Positions 1 through 6,482 of a stretch of 32,217 bases of DNA are shown here, in pieces. The first letter of the stretch is position 1. Every line of letters begins with the position of its first letter. A program made the translations under genes and the position numbers. The notes below the pieces were generated by a model that saw only the letters and a list, made by a program, of their open reading frames with translations, ran no database searches and was not told the origin of the DNA. Source of the DNA: Erysipelotrichaceae bacterium (GTDB lineage: Bacteria > Bacillota_I > Bacilli_A > RFN20 > CAG-826); contig JALFFX010000023.1 in assembly GCA_022777645.1 (NCBI GenBank), positions 1-32,217 of the forward strand. Direction: 5' to 3'.

Positions 1-941
1 ATAAATACAATTATTAGAGGTGTTCCAAAGTCTTGTTCAATAATAAACGACGCATTGGAGACATTCATTGGCATGATTTCACGACCAATGAAGTTTTTGT
101 AATTTGCTTCACCATATTTTGCGATGACATAATCATAAAGATATACACATCGCTCAATATCACTACCATATTCATTAGCGGTAGTGGAAGCAATTGTTTG
201 CTTGTTCGCTTTACTAAGCGAACTGAATTGGCTGGCTAAACTATTCCAATTTTCTACCTTCGGGGCTTGTCTTCCTGTAGGATCGCAAGCGAGAGTGGTA
301 TGAAACGAATTGACAAAGTTATTTAATTCACTGCTTGATAATGAAGAAGCATATTCTTCTTCACTAAGAGAGTAAATTTGAACATTGCCTAGTTTTGATA
401 CAAATCCATCAAATAAATTGCTAGATGCATCATAGCCTAAATTATATAGGCTATAGCCGTGCCACGTTGAGATCAACGAGGTTCCATCATCATAGAATCT
501 GATATACCAAGCATTTGATGATGAATTATTCTTGAGGAAGGATAAGTATCCTCCAGATTCAGTTTCAAACACATATCTATTTCCGCGTTTTGATAATGTA
601 AATACGGCGGCATCAACTTTTTGCGTTTCTGCAAATGATATTGTTTGACTACCTTTTTCAAGGCAAGGAAGGGAATTACTATAATATTCACCGTCTTTTT
701 CAGCAAGTACTACTGAATAAGACCAAGATGTGAAGATTATTTTGTTCCCAGTTTTTAGCTTGTTAGCACGATCAACAAGGGTCCAACAAACTTCGCTACT
801 ATTACTACTGGCTCTAGTAGCAATTTCAGCTGTTCTTCTAGGGAGTTCTTTTACTTCTTGAGTAGGAGTGGAAGTAAACACGCCAGAGAATAAAAGAGCA
901 ACTGCCGAGGTCAAGACTGACAGATTCGCAAATATATTCAT
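1..941 (-). CDS. Secreted protein of unknown function, 3' end beyond window
   Basis: Open reading frame of 313 codons that begins with ATG at 939-941 and stays open to the left edge. Residues 1-27 form a signal peptide (MNIFANLSVLTSAVALLFSG then VFTSTP) without a lipobox cysteine. Residues 48-190 look all-beta (VCWTLVDRANKLKTGNKIIF, then GGYLSF and LYNLGY) and fit a repetitive beta-fold surface domain. Residues 205-285 look helical, with an F-x-x-x-F-x-T-T stretch, a cysteine at 219, a W-N-S-L at 232 and S-x-x-x-K-Q-T-I near 245. A similar module occurs near the C-terminus of the secreted protein at 3143-5137. The last visible residues (TPLIIVF) may begin a C-terminal membrane anchor. The family is not recognised; cell-surface location is inferred. 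A good promoter lies 43 bases upstream. Confidence 0.75.
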   Translation of the reverse strand, partial: MNIFANLSVLTSAVALLFSGVFTSTPTQEVKELPRRTAEIATRASSNSSEVCWTLVDRANKLKTGNKIIFTSWSYSVVLAEKDGEYYSNSLPCLEKGSQTISFAETQKVDAAVFTLSKRGNRYVFETESGGYLSFLKNNSSSNAWYIRFYDDGTSLISTWHGYSLYNLGYDASSNLFDGFVSKLGNVQIYSLSEEEYASSLSSSELNNFVNSFHTTLACDPTGRQAPKVENWNSLASQFSSLSKANKQTIASTTANEYGSDIERCVYLYDYVIAKYGEANYKNFIGREIMPMNVSNASFIIEQDFGTPLIIVF

Positions 942-983
942 TTGCTACCTACTTTCTATCCCGGTGCCAATTGCACGAATGAG

Positions 984-1011
984 ATTATAATACTTATAAA
1001 ATCAAAATCAA
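984..1011 (-). promoter_or_regulatory. Sigma-A-type promoter for the left-edge secreted protein
   Basis: Read on the minus strand, TTGATT (1006-1011), a 16-base spacer and a consensus TATAAT (984-989). Predicted start of transcription is near 977, giving a leader of about 36 bases before the ATG at 941. The leader carries only a weak SD-like GTAGG. Confidence 0.55.
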
Positions 1012-1106
1012 TATTTTTTTATAAAAAATGTCAATTAAAAAGAAATAGGTGTTATCAAAAAAACAGAAAAAAATAAATATCAATATACTTTCAATAAGGA
1101 TTATTA

Positions 1107-1118
1107 GATAATAATTGC
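1107..1118 (+). promoter_or_regulatory. -10-like hexamer directly before manC start
   Basis: GATAAT at 1107-1112 ends six bases before the manC ATG. The only SD-like string (AAGGA, 1096-1100) is 18 bases from the ATG, too far to be typical. This arrangement fits a leaderless or nearly leaderless transcript, but no convincing -35 box is visible. Confidence 0.3.
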
Positions 1119-2147
1119 ATGAAAACAATTGCATTAATTATGGCAGGAGGGAAGGGAGAACGCTTCTATCCTGCAAGTCGTAATCTATTACCTAAACAGT
1201 TCTTATCACTCGGCGCTGATAACGAAACAATGATTCAAAAAACTGTCAATCGTATCCGCGATTTAGTGTATCCACAAGATATTTTTGTTTTAACAAATAA
1301 AAACTATCTATCATTAGTCAAAGAGCAATTAAAAGATGTGCCAACTGAAAACATCGTGCTTGAACCTCTTAGTAAAAACACTGCTCCTGCAATCGAACTT
1401 GGCGTTGAAATTGCTAAAAGAAAATATGATGATGCCAAAGTCATCGTTTTGCCAAGTGACCATATTATCAAAGATGAAGTTGAATTTCGCCGCATTTTAA
1501 AAATGGCAACACAATTTGTCGAAAATAAAGAATCAATTTTAACAATTGGTATTAAGCCAACAGAGCCAAATGATGGTTATGGATATATCAAAATAAGCGA
1601 CAGCCAAGAAATTAGCAAAGTTGCTGAATTCAAAGAAAAACCAACTATCGAAGTAGCGAAACAATATGTTGAAAGTGGTAATTATCTTTGGAATGCCGGT
1701 ATGTTTATTTTCACAATCAAAAGCATTGATAATGCCTTTAAAAAATATATGTCAAATCAACACAAGTTGCTGACAGAAAGTCTTGATAATTTTCCAAAAG
1801 TTGAATCTATTTCTATCGACTATGGAATCATGGAAAAAGCTGATAATGTTTATTGCATTAAAGGTGATTTCGCATGGGATGATGTCGGTTCCTGGAATGC
1901 GTTAAAACGCATTAATGGAGAAGATGAAAATCAAAACACTATTCTCAATGATAAAACTGTATTAGTAAACTCTACTAACGTAACTATTAAAGGGACAAAT
2001 AAAAAACTTATCACCGGTGTTGGATTAAAAGACATTGTAATCGTAGAAACAGATGATGTTATCTTAGTCGCTAATAAAAATGAATTAAGCGACATTAAAA
2101 AGCTAACTGCAAAAATAAAAGAAAAACAATTGGATGAGTATTTATAA
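1119..2147 (+). CDS. manC: Mannose-1-phosphate guanylyltransferase
   Basis: Converts mannose 1-phosphate and GTP to GDP-mannose and diphosphate, in the cytoplasm, supplying mannosyl units for surface glycans or glycolipids. The 342-residue length fits the catalytic nucleotidyltransferase domain alone, without the fused isomerase of bifunctional ManC/AlgA enzymes. The N-terminal nucleotide loop reads MAGGKGERFYPASR (8-21) followed by PKQFLSL; the family consensus is GGxGTRLWPLSR, so the T-R-L-W part is diverged to E-R-F-Y. Later family motifs are clear: LPSDH near 108, FKEKP near 174, WNAGMFIF near 192 and WDDVGSWNAL near 252. It is a single gene, convergent with the fructokinase and separated from it by a shared hairpin. 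No neighbouring gene for GDP-mannose use is seen. No SD is present at a usual distance. Confidence 0.9.
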   Translation: MKTIALIMAGGKGERFYPASRNLLPKQFLSLGADNETMIQKTVNRIRDLVYPQDIFVLTNKNYLSLVKEQLKDVPTENIVLEPLSKNTAPAIELGVEIAKRKYDDAKVIVLPSDHIIKDEVEFRRILKMATQFVENKESILTIGIKPTEPNDGYGYIKISDSQEISKVAEFKEKPTIEVAKQYVESGNYLWNAGMFIFTIKSIDNAFKKYMSNQHKLLTESLDNFPKVESISIDYGIMEKADNVYCIKGDFAWDDVGSWNALKRINGEDENQNTILNDKTVLVNSTNVTIKGTNKKLITGVGLKDIVIVETDDVILVANKNELSDIKKLTAKIKEKQLDEYL

Positions 2148-2151
2148 AATA

Positions 2152-2173
2152 ATGGGGCTTTGCCCCATTTTTT
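2152..2173. terminator. Bidirectional Rho-independent terminator
   Basis: Perfect 7-bp stem ATGGGGC (2152-2158) / GCCCCAT (2162-2168) with a TTT loop. It is followed on the plus strand by TTTTT and on the minus strand by TTATTTTAT. It lies between convergent manC and the fructokinase gene, whose stop codon (2172-2174) touches the hairpin flank, so it should end both transcripts. Confidence 0.9.
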
Positions 2174-3080
2174 AAATCTTAAATTTATTAATTTCTGCTT
2201 TGCTTGGAACAACACCAACCGCGCCTTTTTTAAGTGTTGCCATTGCTCCAACAAAATTTGCTTTTCTTAGTGCCTTATATATTTCTTTATCATCATTAAG
2301 ATTTAAGCCTTTATCAAGTTCATATAAGAAATATGAATAAAAAGCATCGCCTGCTCCTGTTGTATCAATAGGTTTGACTTCATTAGATGGCACTTTGATA
2401 ATCTTATTGTTATAAGAAAGCATTGATCCATTTTTACCTAAGGACACAACAACAATTTGATGAGGATTTGTTAATCTCTTAAGAGCAATTTCTAAATCAG
2501 ATTCATTTGCCAACAAACGTAATTCATCATCTGTAAATTTGATAATATCTGCTTTTGATAAACAGGTAATAAATATGTTTTTCGCAGTTTCTGTATCGGG
2601 AAAAATATCATCGCGATAATTTACATCAAACGAAATCAAATGTCCTTTATTTTTATAATATTCAAGGGCTTTGAAAAAGAAGTCAAATCCTTCTTTATAA
2701 GAAAGCATTAAGCTACCAATATGGACAATTACTTTGTTTGGCAATTTAATGTTTTCTATGGATGATAAAGAAAGATGATAATCTGCTCCATTATCACGAA
2801 TGAATGCGAATGATCTTTCTCCATCTTTTAATGTTACTTTTGCAATAGTGGTGTCTTTATCTTCTAATTCTTCAATATTTGAATTAAGGGAAATATTTGA
2901 AATGTATTGTTTTAAAAATGATCCATGTTCATCTTTTCCGATTGCACCGCAAAACAAGACATCTCCTCCAAATGAGGCGATATTTGCTGCAACATTAAAT
3001 GGTGCTCCGCCTGGAAAAACGGTTTCGGTTTTTCCATCATTAAATACATCGACTAATATTTCTCCAATAGATAAAATCAT
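2172..3080 (-). CDS. scrK: Fructokinase, PfkB family
   Basis: Phosphorylates fructose with ATP in the cytoplasm, the last step of the fructan path in this cluster. The 302-residue protein has the ribokinase/PfkB layout: N-terminal GEILVDVF (6-13), the first signature FPGGAPFNVAANIASFGGD (22-40) with GAIGKDEHG after it, and the C-terminal DTTGAGDAF (239-247) that holds the anion hole and catalytic Asp245. GGAPFNVA and the GEILVD start resemble bacterial fructokinases more than ribokinases, but the substrate is assigned mainly from its place downstream of the beta-fructosidase. The start is set by a GGAG eight bases upstream. It is the last gene of the cluster, separated from the previous gene by a 62-base gap that holds a 12-bp hairpin. 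Confidence 0.85.
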   Translation of the reverse strand: MILSIGEILVDVFNDGKTETVFPGGAPFNVAANIASFGGDVLFCGAIGKDEHGSFLKQYISNISLNSNIEELEDKDTTIAKVTLKDGERSFAFIRDNGADYHLSLSSIENIKLPNKVIVHIGSLMLSYKEGFDFFFKALEYYKNKGHLISFDVNYRDDIFPDTETAKNIFITCLSKADIIKFTDDELRLLANESDLEIALKRLTNPHQIVVVSLGKNGSMLSYNNKIIKVPSNEVKPIDTTGAGDAFYSYFLYELDKGLNLNDDKEIYKALRKANFVGAMATLKKGAVGVVPSKAEINKFKI

Positions 3081-3096
3081 ATGTTTAACTCCGCAA

Positions 3097-3132
3097 ATAT
3101 CACGAGCCGGAGGGATATTCGGCTCGTGATAT
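3097..3132 (-). promoter_or_regulatory. 12-bp intergenic hairpin before fructokinase
   Basis: Perfect inverted repeat ATATCACGAGCC (3097-3108) / GGCTCGTGATAT (3121-3132) with a 12-base loop. No T-run follows on the minus strand, so it is not a canonical terminator. The mRNA loop ends in CCCUCC, and CUCC is complementary to the GGAG ribosome-binding site at 3089-3092. It may protect or process the mRNA, or tune fructokinase translation. Confidence 0.6.
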
Positions 3133-3142
3133 CAAATATTAA

Positions 3143-5137
3143 TTAATAAACCTTTTTATGACGTTTAAAGGCAACGATGCCAATAACTGAAATAGCAAGG
3201 ACAGCAAGGAAGATGATGAGGATAACACTACTATTTGTGTTTTCAGCACCAAACATCATTGCAAATAAATTCAAGCCAGCAACTGAAACATTATAACTGC
3301 CAACAATGAAATTAACTGTTTGACCAACTGTGGTATGAATTCGAAGTGGCATTTTCGAAACTTCAGCGAGAACTTGTCCGTTTCCATCGGCAACATCACG
3401 AGTGTAATCTTCACTTAAATCAACAATCGTTTTTGCACCTTCGCTTAAAGCATTATATTTTGTGCCTAATTCAACTTTTTGGTCATTATTAATGACTCCA
3501 CAGAATGTGGAACCGACATTATTGTCTCTAAATGTGCTGTAATAATAGCTTAAGAATGAAGCAGCTTCGGCGTAAACTGATGTATCAGCTGTTGGAACAT
3601 CTCCGCCAATAAATGAAGGAGCGGCATCTGTATAAATAATATCGCCACTTGCAGTAGTAGCTGTTTTTGAAACATATTTATCAAGAACACGAGCGTATTT
3701 TTTATATTCTCTTCCTGCACATTCGTTATGAGTGACAAGATCAACTTTAAATGAAGGAGCAGTTGGATAATATGTGACTATTTCATCAAAGTTAGCTGCT
3801 CCCCAACCACCAGTTGAAACATCAGCTAAGCCGAGAACAATCTTTTTGCCTAAGAATGCTTCAAGATTAACAACATGGCGAACCATGGTGAGAATATATT
3901 TATCTTGTAAGTTGATATCTTCGTGAATAACACCATCAGCGCTAAATGTTTTAATATCAATGAATGCTAATTCTTGAAGGAAATTTGGACTTGTAGAATC
4001 ACCATTTAATACGTGAACAGAAGCACCTGCTTGGCTAGCTTTAAAGGAAATAAGACCTGTGCCACTTAATGTAAATGCTGGTGTTAATAAGCGATATACT
4101 GAATCATCACCTGCGATAAATCCACTGTATGGATATGAAGAATCATCTCCTTCATAGAATCCTTTAAAGAAATTATTGCCAGTTTTATTATATGGCATAT
4201 GAGCGCCGCCATTGCCTTCGTACCAAGAGCAAATAGCTTTGTCTAGATTTGCTGTTGCTTTAAGAGTGCCATATCGAGAATCATAAGCTAAGCGAGTTAA
4301 GCCATAACCATCTTCAAAATCTTCACCGACATCAGTTAATGTAAGACTTGTAAATGGGGTAAATTCTGCATTAGTGTTATAAAGATTGATGATGTGCGAT
4401 TTCGCAAGTTTATCTTTATCTGATTTTTCGGATAACATGTTCATGTGAACAGAAAGCGAACGAGCTACATCAGTTGCTGTTTGATTGGCGAGTAATGAAC
4501 CAATACACCAGAAACCAAATCCGCCAGTTGCATTATCTACGAATTCAAGCTTCATAGTAACGCCACTTGCAAGATCATCATCACTAATGGAGTCTGGAAG
4601 AGTAATTACTTTTTCGATAAAGTTACAAGAAACGAGCGGATCGTTAAAATTTGTGTTTGTGACACGGAAACTTTCAAATTCTTGACCAGCTTTTTTGGTA
4701 TAAACGTTGATGTAAGTTTCAACGTTCGCACCACCTGCAATTAAAACAGTGACATAACGTTTCTTTTGGACCCACTCTTTTGTTGTGATTGTGCCGGTCC
4801 AAACTTCTTTTCCAACATCATCTTCTCTTTCAAAACCGCGGAAGAAATAATCAGGTGCATTGAAATGTCTATCACCCCAAAATGTTGTAGTAATTGGATC
4901 AACTTTAAATGATGCACGTTTTGAACAGTCAACGACTTCTTCTGATCCAGCTGTTTTAAAAGTAAAGTTACCTTGAACATATGTTGGAATATATGTTGTA
5001 AGCTTTTCCGAAGAACGAGTTGATTCTTTGCTTACGGCTAATACTTCTTTACTGTTTGCCAGTTTAGCGGAAGAAGACATACCAGCAGGAACAAGAAGCC
5101 CTAAGCTAAAGAGAGAGAGGAAGAATTTTTTAAACAT
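3143..5137 (-). CDS. Secreted, C-terminally membrane-anchored protein with two lectin-like modules
   Basis: 664 residues. A signal peptide spans about 1-24 (FFLSLFSLGLLVPAGMSSSA, no lipobox cysteine), and a C-terminal membrane helix at about 637-656 is followed by KRHKKVY, so the body is displayed outside and tethered by the tail. Two beta-rich modules (about 80-215 and 280-458) are divergent relatives of the repeat in the lipoprotein at 6483-8963: compare LEFVDNATGGFGFWCIGSLL here with KVVDNATNNWGLICVDSF there, and VNLEAFLGKKIVLGLADV plus DEIVTYYPTAP. Residues 520-580 form a helical-looking module with one cysteine (TFCGV), resembling one in the left-edge protein. No catalytic motif is recognised. 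Position between the beta-fructosidase and fructokinase genes suggests binding of fructan at the cell surface. An AAAGGAG SD precedes the ATG. Confidence 0.75.
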   Translation of the reverse strand: MFKKFFLSLFSLGLLVPAGMSSSAKLANSKEVLAVSKESTRSSEKLTTYIPTYVQGNFTFKTAGSEEVVDCSKRASFKVDPITTTFWGDRHFNAPDYFFRGFEREDDVGKEVWTGTITTKEWVQKKRYVTVLIAGGANVETYINVYTKKAGQEFESFRVTNTNFNDPLVSCNFIEKVITLPDSISDDDLASGVTMKLEFVDNATGGFGFWCIGSLLANQTATDVARSLSVHMNMLSEKSDKDKLAKSHIINLYNTNAEFTPFTSLTLTDVGEDFEDGYGLTRLAYDSRYGTLKATANLDKAICSWYEGNGGAHMPYNKTGNNFFKGFYEGDDSSYPYSGFIAGDDSVYRLLTPAFTLSGTGLISFKASQAGASVHVLNGDSTSPNFLQELAFIDIKTFSADGVIHEDINLQDKYILTMVRHVVNLEAFLGKKIVLGLADVSTGGWGAANFDEIVTYYPTAPSFKVDLVTHNECAGREYKKYARVLDKYVSKTATTASGDIIYTDAAPSFIGGDVPTADTSVYAEAASFLSYYYSTFRDNNVGSTFCGVINNDQKVELGTKYNALSEGAKTIVDLSEDYTRDVADGNGQVLAEVSKMPLRIHTTVGQTVNFIVGSYNVSVAGLNLFAMMFGAENTNSSVILIIFLAVLAISVIGIVAFKRHKKVY

Positions 5138-5160
5138 AACTTAATCTCCTTTTTTATATA

Positions 5161-5178
5161 TAAACCAAAAATGGTTTA
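5161..5178 (-). other. Small AT-rich intergenic hairpin
   Basis: TAAACCA (5161-5167) / TGGTTTA (5172-5178) with an AAAA loop, overlapping the stop codon of the beta-fructosidase gene. No T-run follows on the minus strand. It is perhaps a weak pause or an mRNA-stability element. Confidence 0.35.
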
Positions 5179-6432
5179 TTCCAAATTAATGCCTTTCACA
5201 CTGATACGATAACTATCACAATCTTGAATGTAGTTATCAATACCAGCGAAAGCTTCACCTTTATTAAATAAAAGTTCGATGATAGATTTGTCGATGCAAA
5301 CTTCTAAAGTGATACGACTTAAATCTTTTAGTTTGATTTGTTTTGAAGAAAGGATTTTTCCTTTTTCATTTTTTATTTCAACATCCATATCTTTTCTTAG
5401 TAAAGTGACAATACCTGTATTCTTTTCTAAGATGATTTTGATGTTTGATAAATTGATTTCAGCGATATCATCTGTTAAATAGCCTTCATATAAATAAGTA
5501 TTAGGATTATCAAGCAAGAAGTTAAAACGTAGATAATCGTTATGAATATGAAGGGTCTTAACAAGTGATAATACTCCAACATATCCTTCTTTTTCAGTTG
5601 GAGAATTAATACCCCAACTATGAAGCCATGAAATGTAGTAGTTGTGTTTGTCTTTGGTTAACGTGTGCGAAGCATAACCAACAAAACCTTGTTCTAATTC
5701 TTTTTCTTCGCCAGTGGGCACGAATATTCCTTTATCTAAATCGATATGACCAACTTGTGAACAAACGGTGAAATCTTTTTCGTAATTACTTGGATGTTGG
5801 AAAGAATAAATAAGACATGCTTTACCGTTTTCAAAGACAACATCAGGACATTCAACCATGCCATTTTCCACCATGTTGTTAAATGATTTTAAGACATTGA
5901 CAAATTCGTAATGAATTAAGTCTTTGCTCTTATATAACAAAATGGAAGAATAGCCATCTTTGTGGCGGGCCGCTAATAAGACATAATATGAATCGTTTTG
6001 GAAAATGATTTTTGGATCACGGAAATCTTTGACTAAATATCCATCAGGTAAATCATCTTCATCAATAACTGGATTGTATGGATATTTTTCAAAATTATAT
6101 CCATCTTTACTAACTGCTAAACATTGAACTTGTTTATCACCATTTGCCCCAGTATAAAGGACAAATAATTTATCATCTTTTACAATTGAAGAACCGCTGA
6201 AACAGCCAAATTCTTTATCATATGGAGCGCTTGGTTTTAAGGCGATGCCTTTTTCGGTCCAGTTATGCAAATCGCGACTGACAAAATGAAGCCAATGCAT
6301 TGGACCCCAGACAGTATCATATGGATTGTGTTGGGCGTATAAATGATATTCGCCATTAAAGAACACAAAACCATTTGGATCATTAATCCAGCCTTTCTTT
6401 GGTGTTATGTGATAATCAGGACGGTAACTCAT
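5176..6432 (-). CDS. scrB: Cytoplasmic GH32 beta-fructosidase (sucrose or fructo-oligosaccharide hydrolase)
   Basis: 418 residues with no signal peptide. It releases fructose (or fructose plus glucose or glucose 6-phosphate) from imported beta-fructosides. The GH32 catalytic triad is intact: WINDPNG (15-21, nucleophile Asp18), FRDP (137-140, transition-state stabiliser Asp139) and MVECP (192-196, acid/base Glu194). The C-terminal beta-sandwich is short, so the protein is smaller than typical ScrB (about 470-490). Import here is by an ABC transporter rather than a PTS, so unphosphorylated fructo-oligosaccharides are the more likely substrate and the sucrose-6-phosphate name should be used with care. 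It has its own operator (6436-6446) just before the ATG, and its SD (AAGAAAGGAA) overlaps that site, so it may be controlled separately from the genes before it. Confidence 0.92.
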   Translation of the reverse strand: MSYRPDYHITPKKGWINDPNGFVFFNGEYHLYAQHNPYDTVWGPMHWLHFVSRDLHNWTEKGIALKPSAPYDKEFGCFSGSSIVKDDKLFVLYTGANGDKQVQCLAVSKDGYNFEKYPYNPVIDEDDLPDGYLVKDFRDPKIIFQNDSYYVLLAARHKDGYSSILLYKSKDLIHYEFVNVLKSFNNMVENGMVECPDVVFENGKACLIYSFQHPSNYEKDFTVCSQVGHIDLDKGIFVPTGEEKELEQGFVGYASHTLTKDKHNYYISWLHSWGINSPTEKEGYVGVLSLVKTLHIHNDYLRFNFLLDNPNTYLYEGYLTDDIAEINLSNIKIILEKNTGIVTLLRKDMDVEIKNEKGKILSSKQIKLKDLSRITLEVCIDKSIIELLFNKGEAFAGIDNYIQDCDSYRISVKGINLE

Positions 6433-6435
6433 TTA

Positions 6436-6446
6436 GAAACGGTTCC
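6436..6446 (-). promoter_or_regulatory. LacI-type operator at the beta-fructosidase start
   Basis: GAAACGGTTCC is identical to the core of the palindrome at 20089-20100 in front of the whole cluster. It lies 4 bases upstream of the ATG and overlaps the SD. A TATAAA-like string sits further upstream on the minus strand (around 6458), but no good -35 box is visible, so this may be either an internal promoter operator or a transcription roadblock. Confidence 0.6.
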
Positions 6447-6482
6447 TTTCTTCAGTCTTTTTATATGATTATGATAAATCAA

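Noticed and set aside
2152-2173. Reading this hairpin as a riboswitch or small RNA
   Set aside because: A short GC stem flanked by T-runs on both strands between convergent genes is fully explained as a bidirectional terminator.
3143-5137. A glycoside hydrolase activity for the 664-residue protein
   Set aside because: No paired catalytic motif is visible; similarity is to the non-catalytic lectin-like modules of its neighbour.
5176-6432. Secreted invertase
   Set aside because: The protein begins directly with the GH32 domain (WINDPNG at residue 15) and has no signal peptide.
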